DNA of 64,000 nucleotides. Origin: an uncultured Maricaulis sp. Lineage in GTDB: Bacteria; Pseudomonadota; Alphaproteobacteria; Caulobacterales; Maricaulaceae. The stretch is from positions 1 through 64,000 of the forward strand of contig NZ_CAMYLS010000027.1 in the NCBI RefSeq assembly GCF_947259345.1, read 5' to 3'. The notes under the pieces were generated by a model, which saw only the letters and a list, made by a program, of their open reading frames with translations, was not told the origin of the DNA and did no database searches. This document shows positions 35,704-45,208 of the stretch, one piece after another; the stretch's first letter is position 1, and each line of letters begins with the position of its first letter. The position numbers were made by a program, and so were the translations under genes.

Positions 35704-38514
35704 ATGACGATGCCCGTTCTCCCCGCTTCGCTGGATGGTCTGCAATTGCGGGCCCAACTGGCTTCCGCCCTGGCCCAACAGGGCTGGGATTCGCCGGCGG
35801 CTCGGGCGGCGGCCCTGTCGCATGTGCGTGCCTCGATAGACCGCTTTCGTCAGCAGGCCTTTGCCAGCCTTTCCGGCGCGGGTGGCGGCGCGGTTGCGGC
35901 TCACCTGCTGTCCGACGGGATGAGCGCCTGCCTGCACGCCCTGTTCGACTCCATGGCGGCCGCGGATGAGACAGGTTCGGTCGGGGTAGCGCTGTGTGCG
36001 CAAGGTGGATTTGGGGCCGGCGAGCTGGCCCCGTCCTCTGATATCGACCTGATGTTGATCAAGCCTGATGACGCGACCAACGAAACGGACGCTTTCCTGC
36101 AGCAATTTCTTTACGCGCTCTGGGACCTCAAAATCGATGTCGGTGGCGGGGCCTGCCGCACCATGGACGAGACCATTGCCCTGACCAGCGAGGATGCGTC
36201 GGAGCGCACCGCGCTGCTTTCCCTGAGGCATCTGGCCGGAGACGAGTCGGCCACGGCCACCCTGGCCCAGCGCTTCCGCGATGAAGTCGTCGCCGGCGAT
36301 CTGCCAGGTTTTGTCGAAGCCAAGCTGAAAGAGCGTGACGCCCGGATCGAAAAGGCAGGTCGTTCGCGGTACACGGTCGAACCCAATCTGAAGTCCGGCA
36401 AGGGCGGGCTGAGAGATCTCCAGCTCATGCGCTGGCTGGCGCAATTCCTTTATGGCGCGGACGCCTTCGAGCGCTGGGTCGGCAGTCGCCTGCTCTCGGT
36501 CGAGGATGTGTCCAAATACATCCTCGCCGACGACTTCCTGTGGACGGTTCGTTTTCATCTCCACGAGATTGCCGGCGGCAAGGATGAGCGCCTGACCTTT
36601 GATGTCCAGCCGGAGATCGCGGCGCGCATGGGATTTGAGGACGGCGAGACCGAGAATGGGGTCGAGCGTTTCATGCGGCGCTATTTCCGCACCGCGATGG
36701 ATGTCGGGGCCCTGACGCGTCTCGTCTGCGCCAAGCTGGAGGCCGATGCCTGGAAGTCCAAGCCGAAAGGTCTTGCCCGCTTCCTGCCGCCGGGCATGGA
36801 CGCAGCTGAAGATGCCGATGTGGGCGAGTTCATCGTCCGCGAGGGGCGGCTCGATTTTGCTCATGCCACGCAGATCCGCGAAGACCCGATCCGGCTGATG
36901 CGTTTCTTTCATGTGGCGGCGTCGCGGCGGCTGGACCTGCATCCGGAAGCGGTGGCCCGGATCGGGCGGACCCTGCACCTGATCGATGATGACTTCCGAC
37001 GGGCCCCACGCGCGGCGCGGGCCTTTTTTGCGGTCCTGCTGGACAGTGCGGCGCCCATGGCGGTTTTGCGCATGATGACCGAGGCGGGCGTGCTGGGGCG
37101 TTATTTGCCGGAGTTCGGCGATATCGTCGCGCGCACCCAGTTCAACATGTACCACCGCTATACGGTGGATGAGCACACACTGCAGGCGCTGGGGCTTTTG
37201 CGTGAAATCGAGGATGGTCTCCACCCGCTTGATCACCCGCTGGTGACTCGCCTTGCACCGCTGATCCAGAACCGACGCGCCCTGCATCTCGCCGTGCTTC
37301 TGCACGACACGGGAAAGGGTGCTGGCGACCAATGCATCGAGGGTGCGGCCCGGGCCATGACGGCGTGCGAGCGGATGGGACTCGGCGAGAGTGAGACCGA
37401 GCTGGTATCCTGGCTGATCGCCTCGCACCTCCTGATGAGCGATACCGCCCAGCGGCGCGACCTGTCGGATCCGCAAACGGTCGCTGATTTTGCTGCGGCG
37501 GTCGGCACGGTTGAGCGTCTTCGCCTGCTGACGGTCTTGACCGTCGTCGATATTCGCGCAGTCGGTCCCGGCGTGTGGAATGGCTGGAAGGGACAGTTGA
37601 TCCGCGAGCTCTACGCCGCGACCGAGCAGGTCCTGTCCAGTGATGGCGATAATCTCCAGCTGGCGCGCGAAACCCTGGCCGACAAGGCTGAACTGGCGCG
37701 CAACCGGATCCGGCCGCGCCTCGAGCGGGTGAATCCGGAATTCGCGGCCTGGTGGACCTCGGAGCTCAATGACGCCTATTGGACGGCCTTCTCCGAGGAA
37801 GACCGTTTTCGCCACGCGGCTTTTGTCCGCCATGCCCGCGATTCCGGGTGCCAGACCTCGGCAGCCGTGCGCGTGGATCGGCGGCGGGCGGCAACCGAGG
37901 TGATGATCTGGTCGCCGGATCGCGAACGTGTGTTTGCCGACATCGTCGCCGCCTTTGCTGAAGTCGGGGCGGATGTTGTCGGCGCGACGATCAACACCAC
38001 GGTCTCCGAGCAGGTTTTCGATATCTTCTATATCCAGGATGCCGCCGGTCAGCCTTATGGCCGGCTAGACGCCTTGCAGCGCCAGGCGCTGGTTGAGTAT
38101 CTGCGTGAGGTTGCGACCGGTGAAACTATCGTTAGACGCCGGGATGCGGCGCCGCTCAAGCGGCGCGATGCAGCTTTCCGCGTCACGCCGAGCGTGACCA
38201 TTTCCAACGAGCTCGCCGAGCAGGCGACCGTTATCGAGGCCTCCGGGCGTGACCGGCCCGGCCTTTTGGCGGACCTCGCTGATATCCTCGCCGATGAACA
38301 TCTCGTCCTCACATCGGCCCAGATTGATGGCTATGGCGAGCGGGCAACGGACGTGTTCTACGTAACCCATCAGGGAGCGAAGCTGGAGGACGAGGCGATT
38401 GCCGAACGTATTCGCAGCGGCTTGCTGGCCGTTTTCTCCGAAAGCGAAACCGCATTTGACAAGACGGCCGCGCAACGGGGCATTGCCCGCGCCCGCGCCA
38501 GCGTTCTGAGGTAG
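35704..38514 (+). CDS. glnD: Bifunctional [protein-PII] uridylyltransferase/uridylyl-removing enzyme
   Basis: Nitrogen sensor that uridylylates PII when glutamine is low. 936 residues in the order nucleotidyltransferase (about 95-130), GlnE/GlnD linker, HD hydrolase (LLHDTGKG, about 535), and two ACT domains (about 730-810 and 845-925). Two family residues differ: the usual GGYGRGEL is GGFGAGEL, losing the conserved Arg, and the usual D-H-S after the HD motif is D-Q-C. The SDIDLM carboxylates are intact. 2 bp before murJ. Confidence 0.96.
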   Translation: MTMPVLPASLDGLQLRAQLASALAQQGWDSPAARAAALSHVRASIDRFRQQAFASLSGAGGGAVAAHLLSDGMSACLHALFDSMAAADETGSVGVALCAQGGFGAGELAPSSDIDLMLIKPDDATNETDAFLQQFLYALWDLKIDVGGGACRTMDETIALTSEDASERTALLSLRHLAGDESATATLAQRFRDEVVAGDLPGFVEAKLKERDARIEKAGRSRYTVEPNLKSGKGGLRDLQLMRWLAQFLYGADAFERWVGSRLLSVEDVSKYILADDFLWTVRFHLHEIAGGKDERLTFDVQPEIAARMGFEDGETENGVERFMRRYFRTAMDVGALTRLVCAKLEADAWKSKPKGLARFLPPGMDAAEDADVGEFIVREGRLDFAHATQIREDPIRLMRFFHVAASRRLDLHPEAVARIGRTLHLIDDDFRRAPRAARAFFAVLLDSAAPMAVLRMMTEAGVLGRYLPEFGDIVARTQFNMYHRYTVDEHTLQALGLLREIEDGLHPLDHPLVTRLAPLIQNRRALHLAVLLHDTGKGAGDQCIEGAARAMTACERMGLGESETELVSWLIASHLLMSDTAQRRDLSDPQTVADFAAAVGTVERLRLLTVLTVVDIRAVGPGVWNGWKGQLIRELYAATEQVLSSDGDNLQLARETLADKAELARNRIRPRLERVNPEFAAWWTSELNDAYWTAFSEEDRFRHAAFVRHARDSGCQTSAAVRVDRRRAATEVMIWSPDRERVFADIVAAFAEVGADVVGATINTTVSEQVFDIFYIQDAAGQPYGRLDALQRQALVEYLREVATGETIVRRRDAAPLKRRDAAFRVTPSVTISNELAEQATVIEASGRDRPGLLADLADILADEHLVLTSAQIDGYGERATDVFYVTHQGAKLEDEAIAERIRSGLLAVFSESETAFDKTAAQRGIARARASVLR

Positions 38515-38516
38515 CC

Positions 38517-40061
38517 ATGCGCCTGCTCCGCTCTACCGCCGTTGTTGGCGTTCTGACGATGGCAAGTCGTGTTCTTGGCCTCCTGCGGGAGATGCTGCTG
38601 GCAGCGGCGCTTGGCGCCGGAGCAGTAACTGACATCTTCCTGACAGCGTTTCAATTCCCCAATCTTTTCAGGCGGATTTTCGCAGAAGGCGCGTTCAACT
38701 CGGCCTTCGTTCCGCTCTATGCGGGCAAGCTTGAAACCGGGGAGCCGGACGAGGCCGCCCTATTCGCGCGCCAGGTTATGTCAGTGCTTTTGACCTCGAT
38801 GCTGGTCCTGGTCGTCATCGCTCAATTGCTGATGCCATGGCTGATGTATCTGCTAGGCCCCGGCTTCGTTGGCCAGCCGGACCAATTTCGCCTCGCCGTC
38901 CTGCTGACGCAGATCACCATGCCCTACCTGTTGATGATGTCGCTCAGCGCCATGCTCAGCGGGGTGCTGAACTCGCACGGCCGGTTTGCCGTGGCCGCTG
39001 CGGCGCCTGTCCTGCTGAACCTAACCCTGATCGGCGTATTGCTTTTTTCTCCGGCCAACGGCGAAGGCCTGGCGTTGCATTTGTCGATCGGGATCAGCGT
39101 GTCCGGCGTTGCCCAGCTGATCTGGCTGTTTGCAGCCTGCCGCGCAACCGGCCTGCGCCTCAGCCTTCGTCTGCCGCGCCTCAGCCCTGGCGTGCGCCGA
39201 CTTCTTGTTCTGGGCGTCCCGGGCGCAATGGCAGCCGGGGTAACCCAGATCAATATTCTCGTTACGTCCTCGATTGCCACGATCGATGAAGGCGCGCGCT
39301 CCTGGCTCTATTATGCAGACCGCCTCTATCAGCTTCCGCTTGGGGTCGTCGGGATCGCGATGGGCGTGGTTCTTTTGCCTGCGCTCAGCGGGCGGGTTCG
39401 CGCCGGCGCCATCGAGGCTGCGTCAAACGCCATGAATCGGGCTCTGGAAATATCCATGGCGCTGACACTGCCGGCGGCAACGGCATTGGCCGTCATACCC
39501 GTCTTCATTGCGACCGGCCTATACCAACGCAATGAATTCACACCTCAGGACGCTGTCATGGTGAGCCAGGCATTGGTTCCATTTGCCATCGGCCTTCCGG
39601 CCTTTGTTCTCATCAAGGTTCTGTCGCCCGGTTTTTTCGCCCGCGAAGACACGATGACACCGATGAAATTCGCGACGGTTGGTGTGGCGATCAATCTGGC
39701 CTTGGGTTTGGCACTCTTTTTCGGACCGCTCGGCTTTCCCGGCCTGGCGATCGCGACGGCCACCGCCGGGTGGACCAACACCGTCCTGCTCGCGGTTACC
39801 TTGCGAAAGCGCGGACTTCTCGAACCCGACAAGCGCCTCCTGGGCAAACTGCCGCGGATCCTTGCAGCCTGCGCAATCATGGCGGCCTTCCTGCTCGTCG
39901 CTCAGCATTATGCTGACCTGATAAGGCCTTATCTGTTTGATTCCATGCTTGGCACGCTGATCGTTGTTTGTGCAGCCGGGCTCGGCGTTTATGGATTGGC
40001 GGCGCTTGTTACGGGGGCGTTGCGCCCGTCCGAGGTGCGTACCGCGCTCAAGCGCTCTTGA
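38517..40061 (+). CDS. murJ: Lipid II flippase MurJ
   Basis: Flips lipid II across the inner membrane for peptidoglycan synthesis. 514 residues with 14 predicted membrane helices; the N-terminal TMASRVLGLLREMLLAAALGAG, AFQFPNLFRRIFAEGAFNSAFVPLY and YADRLYQLPLGVVGIAMG are MviN/MurJ signatures. Starts 2 bp after glnD, so it is cotranscribed. Confidence 0.97.
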   Translation: MRLLRSTAVVGVLTMASRVLGLLREMLLAAALGAGAVTDIFLTAFQFPNLFRRIFAEGAFNSAFVPLYAGKLETGEPDEAALFARQVMSVLLTSMLVLVVIAQLLMPWLMYLLGPGFVGQPDQFRLAVLLTQITMPYLLMMSLSAMLSGVLNSHGRFAVAAAAPVLLNLTLIGVLLFSPANGEGLALHLSIGISVSGVAQLIWLFAACRATGLRLSLRLPRLSPGVRRLLVLGVPGAMAAGVTQINILVTSSIATIDEGARSWLYYADRLYQLPLGVVGIAMGVVLLPALSGRVRAGAIEAASNAMNRALEISMALTLPAATALAVIPVFIATGLYQRNEFTPQDAVMVSQALVPFAIGLPAFVLIKVLSPGFFAREDTMTPMKFATVGVAINLALGLALFFGPLGFPGLAIATATAGWTNTVLLAVTLRKRGLLEPDKRLLGKLPRILAACAIMAAFLLVAQHYADLIRPYLFDSMLGTLIVVCAAGLGVYGLAALVTGALRPSEVRTALKRS

Positions 40062-40122
40062 GGCCCGGCCCCGCGCTCGGTAAGACGCTTGTCCCTGTTC
40101 GTCTTTCCCGCAAGGCCCTCCC

Positions 40123-41160
40123 ATGAGTGACACGCCCACCAATTACAAAGGTCCGCAACGCGTCCTGTCCGGCATGCAGCCGACCGGTCGCCTGCATCTC
40201 GGCAATTATCTGGGCGCCCTGAAGAATTGGGTGGAGCTGCAGAAGGACGCATCGCGCGAGTGCTTCTACTGCGTCGTCGACATGCACGCGATCACCATGC
40301 CGCATGATCCTGCCACCCTGCCGGATGCTGTACGCTCCGCTGCCGCGGCCTATATAGCGGCCGGTGTCGATCCGGAGAAAAGCGCGATCTTTGCCCAGTC
40401 TGCGGTGCCGGCCCATGCCGAAATGGCCTGGATTCTCAATTGTGTGGCTCGTCTGGGCTGGCTCGAGCGAATGACCCAGTTCAAGGACAAAGCCGGCAAG
40501 GACAAGGAGCGGGCTTCGGTCGGTCTTTTCACCTATCCGGTACTCCAGGCCGCCGACATCCTTGTCTACAAGGCGACGCAAGTGCCGGTCGGTGAGGACC
40601 AGAAGCAGCATCTCGAATTGTGCCGTGACATCGCTGCCCGCTTCAATCGCGATTTCGGCAAGGGTGAGGCGGTTTTCCCGCTGACCGAGCCGCTGATACA
40701 GGGGCCGGGCGCGCGCATTATGAGCCTGCGGGACGGGACGTCGAAAATGTCGAAGTCGGACGTTTCGGACAATTCGCGCATCAATCTGGAAGATGATGCC
40801 GACATGATCGCCCGCAAGATCAAGAAGGCCAAAACCGATCCGGAGCCGCTGCCCGCGACGGTCGAAGAATTGGAGGGTCGTGCCGAAGCGTCCAACCTTG
40901 TCGGCATTTATGCGGCGCTCTCGGGGCAGACCAAGGCGGATGTGCTGGCAGAGTTTGGCGGTCAGGGATTCGGGGCCTTCAAGCCGGCGCTGGCCGATGT
41001 GGCCGTGCAGTATCTGGCCCCGATCTCGGACGAATATCGCCGCCTGATCTCCGACAAGGCCGAGATTGATCGCATGTTGACCAAGGGCGCCGAGCGCGCG
41101 CGTGCAGTCGCACAGCCCGTCGTGGACGAGACCAAGAAGACCGTCGGTTTCTGGGGCTAG
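40123..41160 (+). CDS. trpS: Tryptophanyl-tRNA synthetase
   Basis: Class I aminoacyl-tRNA synthetase, 345 residues. The HIGH-type signature is [12 protein letters not shown] in [12 protein letters not shown], and the KMSKS loop is SKMSKSD near residue 210. [13 protein letters not shown] is also conserved. It closes the mutS-glnD-murJ-trpS block, 61 bp after murJ. Confidence 0.98.
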   Translation: MSDTPTNYKGPQRVLSGMQPTGRLHLGNYLGALKNWVELQKDASRECFYCVVDMHAITMPHDPATLPDAVRSAAAAYIAAGVDPEKSAIFAQSAVPAHAEMAWILNCVARLGWLERMTQFKDKAGKDKERASVGLFTYPVLQAADILVYKATQVPVGEDQKQHLELCRDIAARFNRDFGKGEAVFPLTEPLIQGPGARIMSLRDGTSKMSKSDVSDNSRINLEDDADMIARKIKKAKTDPEPLPATVEELEGRAEASNLVGIYAALSGQTKADVLAEFGGQGFGAFKPALADVAVQYLAPISDEYRRLISDKAEIDRMLTKGAERARAVAQPVVDETKKTVGFWG

Positions 41161-41209
41161 CTCATTTGCCGCACTCCTCAAGCGTGAGCGGATCGGCTAG
41201 GGCCACATC

Positions 41210-41623
41210 ATGAACTGGCATCAACTGCGAACCGGTCTTCTGGGCCTGGTGCTCGTCTGGAGCGCGCTTTTCCCCTTCGCGGCGGAGGCGATGGCGCGTG
41301 TCAGTGGCGATGAGGGCTGGCTGCTCTGTGCGCCGCAAGTGCGCGGTGAGCTGAGCAGCGAAGATGCGGCCAATCTCGCCTTCCTGGCTGAGTTGTCCGG
41401 ACAGGTCTCGTCCGATGACGCCGCCACGCCGGCACCGGTCTGTGATGACTGCCTCGCCTGCCCTGTTATCGCCCTGCCGGCCGCGACGCTCTCGGACTTG
41501 GCGCCTTCAGAAACGCCTGCGGTCACACAGGGTCGGCGGACCGGACTGCTGGCCGCTCTGCAACAGCCTCGCTTGCGCCCCGATGCGCGAGCTCCACCTC
41601 GCCTGGATCACATGACGTCCTGA
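41210..41623 (+). CDS. DUF2946-like secreted protein of a copper module
   Basis: 137 residues with an N-terminal signal/membrane segment (LRTGLLGLVLVWSALFPFAAEAMA) and a CDDCLAC motif at about 83-89 that could bind a soft metal. The overall size and Cys motif resemble DUF2946 proteins, a weak assignment. It is first of three co-directional genes whose other members are a Met/His-rich outer-membrane-like protein and a PCuAC copper chaperone, so a role in copper handling is inferred from context. Confidence 0.6.
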   Translation: MNWHQLRTGLLGLVLVWSALFPFAAEAMARVSGDEGWLLCAPQVRGELSSEDAANLAFLAELSGQVSSDDAATPAPVCDDCLACPVIALPAATLSDLAPSETPAVTQGRRTGLLAALQQPRLRPDARAPPRLDHMTS

Positions 41624-41674
41624 TTGTGATCTTGGCCGCAGCTGACCGCGCGGCCACAAATAGCGAGAAATTTC

Positions 41675-42745
41675 ATGAAGAAGCTGATGATGTCGGGCGC
41701 TCTGGCGCTCGTGTTGAGCGCGCCTGCCTGGGCGCATGAACCGGATGCCGTTCGCGCTGATGCCCATGCGCCGATCGGCGTGATGGGTGACCACACCCAT
41801 GAGGCGGGCGAATGGATGTTCTCCTATCGCTTCATGCGTATGGCGATGGTGGGAAACCGGGTCGGCCGCACCTCTCTAACGCCGCAAGAGATCGTGACCT
41901 CCATTCCCAATGTGCACGACATGCCGCCCATGCTGCGCGTCGTGCCGGATCGCATGACGATGGACATGCACATGTTCGGCGCGATGTATGCGCCCAATGA
42001 CCGGATCACCCTGATGGCGATGGTCAATTATCTCCAGAACGAGATGGATCACATCACCTTCGCCGGCATGATGGGCGATACCGAGCTTGGGCGTTTCACG
42101 ACACGCAGTACGGGTTTCGGTGATGTGAAACTCTCGGCCTTGGTCGATGTGCTCGATACAGGCGCGACGCGGCTCAATATTCGAGCCGGCCTGTCACTTC
42201 CCACCGGGTCGATTGACGAGACGGCCCAGGTCTTCACGCCCATGGGCACAACGCCGGTCATGACCATGCCCTATGTCATGCAGCTGGGCTCGGGCACGAT
42301 CGATCCCACCCTGGGTGCGACACTGACCCACGCTTCCGGTCACTGGAGCTGGGGCGGTCAGGCCGTTGCGACCCTGCGGGTCGACGACAATGATGCGGGA
42401 TACCGGCTCGGCGATGAAGTGTCCGCGACCGGCTGGGTCGGCTGGTCACCGCGTCCCGACTGGGCCTTTTTCGGGCGATTGGAGGGGAGTTCCACGGGCC
42501 GGATCGAGGGCGCAGACAGTCGCATTGCTCCGCCCATCCAAACCGGGAATCCGGCATTCTATGGCGGCGAGACCCTGTCGGCTTCCCTGGGCGTGAACTG
42601 GGTCGGGCAAGCGGGCAGCCTGCGCGGCCAGCGCCTGGCGGCTGAATTGTCGCGTCCTGTTTATCAGGACCTCAACGGTCCGCAGATGGAGACCGACTGG
42701 ACGCTCATACTGGGATGGCAATACGCTTGGGGTGGCGCGCAATAG
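41675..42745 (+). CDS. Met/His-rich transporter-like outer-membrane protein
   Basis: 356 residues with signal peptide (MSGALALVLSAPAWAHE). The mature start is rich in His and Met (MGDHTHEAGEWMFSYRFMRM, PDRMTMDMHMFGAMY), typical of metal-handling proteins. Alternating beta-strand pattern throughout and a terminal aromatic strand (LILGWQYAWG) suggest a porin-like barrel of the family often labelled transporter (phenol_MetA_deg-like). Located 51 bp after the DUF2946-like gene and 28 bp before PCuAC. Confidence 0.7.
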   Translation: MKKLMMSGALALVLSAPAWAHEPDAVRADAHAPIGVMGDHTHEAGEWMFSYRFMRMAMVGNRVGRTSLTPQEIVTSIPNVHDMPPMLRVVPDRMTMDMHMFGAMYAPNDRITLMAMVNYLQNEMDHITFAGMMGDTELGRFTTRSTGFGDVKLSALVDVLDTGATRLNIRAGLSLPTGSIDETAQVFTPMGTTPVMTMPYVMQLGSGTIDPTLGATLTHASGHWSWGGQAVATLRVDDNDAGYRLGDEVSATGWVGWSPRPDWAFFGRLEGSSTGRIEGADSRIAPPIQTGNPAFYGGETLSASLGVNWVGQAGSLRGQRLAAELSRPVYQDLNGPQMETDWTLILGWQYAWGGAQ

Positions 42746-42773
42746 CGCCCCCTCCTTCACGAGGATGAACAAC

Positions 42774-43319
42774 ATGAAAATGCATTTTCTCTTGCCCGCC
42801 ATCGGGCTTGCTGTGACGGCTTGCGGTGTCGGCTCCGATCCGGTTGAACCGGACGCCGGTCACCATGCAGACGGTGCCATGCATGCGATGGATGACGCTA
42901 TGCAAAGCCCGTTGCCGGATGACGGGGTCATGCCGGTCGTGGATATTCGTACGGCCTGGATGCGTCCGCATCCGCAGGGCCGCGATGTCACGGCGGCCTA
43001 TTTCCAGGCCGTGCTGACCGAGGGTCATGCCGACCGTCTGGTGGCTGCGCAGATCGACGGCGCGAGTCGCGTCGAGATGCACGGTCATACAATGGACGAC
43101 CAGGGCATGATGCGGATGCGTCCGGTGGGGCCTCAGGACCTGGACGACACCGGTCCACTCGTCTTCGCTCCGGCCGGCCTGCACCTAATGGTGCATGGCC
43201 TGGCGCCCGTTGCGGAGGGTGACCAGGTCGCAGGCACGCTTGTGTTTGAACGCGCGGGCGCGGTGCCAGTCCGTTTCGCCGTTCAGCCCATGGCACCCAT
43301 GGCAGACGACGAAAACTAG
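42774..43319 (+). CDS. Periplasmic copper chaperone, PCuAC family
   Basis: 181 residues. Lipoprotein-like signal (LLPAIGLAVTAC), a His/Met-rich linker (AGHHADGAMHAMDDAM), then the PCuAC domain with copper ligands in VEMHGHTMDD, MMRMRP and GLHLMVHGL (the H-M ... M ... H-x-M pattern). PCuAC proteins deliver Cu(I) to cytochrome oxidase. The start at 42774 is chosen because GAGG lies upstream; an ATG 3 codons earlier and another at 42780 compete. Confidence 0.9.
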   Translation: MKMHFLLPAIGLAVTACGVGSDPVEPDAGHHADGAMHAMDDAMQSPLPDDGVMPVVDIRTAWMRPHPQGRDVTAAYFQAVLTEGHADRLVAAQIDGASRVEMHGHTMDDQGMMRMRPVGPQDLDDTGPLVFAPAGLHLMVHGLAPVAEGDQVAGTLVFERAGAVPVRFAVQPMAPMADDEN

Positions 43320-43356
43320 GCGATTTGGCCGACGGTCCGGCGCGAATGTGAAAGGG

Positions 43357-43989
43357 TTAACGAGAAGTTACCGAACCCTCGTTTTCTGCCACAGCCGCGC
43401 CGGACTCGTCTGCCTGATCAGAAGATTCGTCCATTTTGGTGTCGATGTACCGGCCCGGATCATAGGCCTTAGGAGGCCGTGGCCAGAAAAGCCGCATCAA
43501 CCAGAGTCCCAGTGCGATCGCCGGGATCATAACAAGCCCGATCGCGTTTTCGTCGATCAGGAAAAGCTTGGCGAAAAAGCCGGCGCCCACGAGGGCGAGC
43601 AAGCCGCCAAGCCCCGCCATGATGGCGAGAAAAGCCATCGACGAGCCTTCAATATATCGGACCGGGCCGGCCTGTTCAGCCAGGTCCCGGTGCAGCTCGC
43701 CCAGGAAGTCCCGGAAATCGCGGGCGTTCGCTTCCCATTGTCCGACGCCGGCCCAACGCATCGAGCCGAAGGCGAGCTCGGTCCCGTCTTCTGCGCTCAC
43801 GCGGCAGACGACCTGACTTTCACGACCGGCCATTTCGACCGCGAGCCGAACCTGTCGGACCCTGTCCAGCGGCAGGCTTCCGGTGGTCTCGCAGCCTTCG
43901 TCCTGCCATTGCAGGCGATTGTCATCGAGAAAATAAGTGCGTTGTGGCGTTCCGGCATTGCGGCGATCGGTCAGGGTTGTGGGGGGCAT
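43357..43989 (-). CDS. Predicted membrane protein of unknown function
   Basis: 210 residues. An N-terminal soluble beta-rich domain (about 15-105, PH-like spacing of strands) is followed by two membrane helices (about 117-140 and 148-168) and an acidic tail. No family recognised. Convergent with PCuAC and divergent from the universal stress gene. Confidence 0.7.
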   Translation of the reverse strand: MPPTTLTDRRNAGTPQRTYFLDDNRLQWQDEGCETTGSLPLDRVRQVRLAVEMAGRESQVVCRVSAEDGTELAFGSMRWAGVGQWEANARDFRDFLGELHRDLAEQAGPVRYIEGSSMAFLAIMAGLGGLLALVGAGFFAKLFLIDENAIGLVMIPAIALGLWLMRLFWPRPPKAYDPGRYIDTKMDESSDQADESGAAVAENEGSVTSR

Positions 43990-44060
43990 CGGTCTTCCTT
44001 TCCGGGCCCGGTTAGCATGAATGTCTGGACGTGTCCTTCTGCAGGCGTCAAACTCACACC

Positions 44061-44537
44061 ATGCCGCAAAGCTCGCGCAAATTTCTTGTCGTCGCAGACG
44101 ACAGCTCCGAGTGCCGGACAGCGCTCTATTTCGCTGCGCGTCGAGCCCAGGCGACCGGCGCTCATGTTGCCATCTTGGCGACTCATGAGCCAGGTGATTT
44201 CAGTCACTGGATCGGTGTCGCGGAGACGGCCAAGCGTGAAGCGGAAGGCGCCGCGGAAGCGCTTCTGGAATCCATGGCAGAGGACGCCGAGGCGGTCACT
44301 GGCGAGCGGCCCGAACTCCTCCTTCGGGAAGGAGACCGACGAACGGTTCTGTCTGAACTGTTGGAAGAGGATCCGTTGATTTCGCTGCTGGTGCTTGCGG
44401 CCTCTCCAAACGGCGAAGGTCCTGGCCCTCTGGTGACCGCGCTATCCCGTGCCAAGGGGCTTTTCACAGGCCGAGCTGTTCCCGTCACAGTCGTTCCCGG
44501 TGATATGGAGCAATCGGAAATCGACGCGCTCGTCTGA
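44061..44537 (+). CDS. Universal stress protein (UspA family)
   Basis: 158 residues with the UspA alpha/beta fold: KFLVVADDSSECRTALYFAARRA at the N-terminus and VLAASPNGEGPGPLV plus PVTVVPG near the C-terminus. The glycine-rich G-x2-G-x9-G ATP motif is imperfect. Start is the ATG at 44061. Located just before the Nfu-type gene, an arrangement seen in related alphaproteobacteria (recalled). Confidence 0.85.
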   Translation: MPQSSRKFLVVADDSSECRTALYFAARRAQATGAHVAILATHEPGDFSHWIGVAETAKREAEGAAEALLESMAEDAEAVTGERPELLLREGDRRTVLSELLEEDPLISLLVLAASPNGEGPGPLVTALSRAKGLFTGRAVPVTVVPGDMEQSEIDALV

Positions 44538-44540
44538 TAT

Positions 44541-44557
44541 CCACACGTGTAGTGTGG
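44541..44557. repeat. Short dyad between usp and nfuA
   Basis: CCACAC-gtgta-GTGTGG, a perfect 6-bp inverted repeat 3 bp after the usp stop and 48 bp before the Nfu gene. No T-run follows. It could be an operator or a weak terminator. Confidence 0.35.
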
Positions 44558-44605
44558 TTGAATGCGTCCGGAAAGAGCGCCAAGTGATCGGCAGGAGGCC
44601 CTGCC

Positions 44606-45169
44606 ATGTTTATCCAGACCGAAGCCACACCCAATCCGAATACGCTGAAATTCCTGCCCGGCCGCGAAATTGCGCCCGATGGACCGCGTGAATTCGAGAA
44701 TGAGGAAGACGCGGCCGGGGCGCCGCTGGCAGCTGATCTCTTCCTGATCGACGGCGTGTCGGGTGTTTTCTTCGGCGAGGATTTCATCGCTGTCACCAAG
44801 ACCGACGCCTATGAGTGGGACCATATCAAGCCCTTCCTGCTCGGCGCGATCATGGACGGGCTTCAGTCCGGTCGTCCGCTGCTGGGTGCGGCGATCAATG
44901 AAAGCGGGCACGCCAATTACTCCGGCGAGAATGTGAGTCTGGTGAAGGAAATCATCGAACTGATTGACACGCGCGTCCGTCCGGCGGTCGCGCAGGATGG
45001 CGGCGATATTCTCTTCCACTCCTACCTCTCCGACAGTGGTATCGTGCGCCTCAAAATGCGCGGGGCCTGCGCAGGCTGCCCGTCTTCGACGATGACGCTC
45101 AAGTCCGGCATCGAGAATCTGCTCAAGCACTACATTCCGGAAATCCAGGCCGTCGAGGCCGTGGAATAG
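44606..45169 (+). CDS. nfuA: NfuA-type Fe-S cluster carrier
   Basis: 187 residues. The N-terminal Nfu_N domain (MFIQTEATPNPNTLKFLPGR) is followed by the NifU C-terminal domain with the cluster-binding C-x2-C in GACAGCPSSTMTLKSGIENLL. Delivers 4Fe-4S clusters to target proteins; MiaB, encoded 3 kb downstream, is a typical client (inference). AGGAGG precedes the ATG. Confidence 0.95.
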   Translation: MFIQTEATPNPNTLKFLPGREIAPDGPREFENEEDAAGAPLAADLFLIDGVSGVFFGEDFIAVTKTDAYEWDHIKPFLLGAIMDGLQSGRPLLGAAINESGHANYSGENVSLVKEIIELIDTRVRPAVAQDGGDILFHSYLSDSGIVRLKMRGACAGCPSSTMTLKSGIENLLKHYIPEIQAVEAVE

Positions 45170-45208
45170 GGCGTCGCGCGTGCCGCGAATATCCTTATAA
45201 CGGGCGCC

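Noticed and set aside
35635-37833. 732-codon minus-strand frame
   Set aside because: Antisense shadow of glnD; no family motif.
43357-43371. CtrA-like half-sites TTAA-N7-TTAC
   Set aside because: It lies on the stop codon of the minus-strand gene and far from any gene start; spacing match is probably chance.
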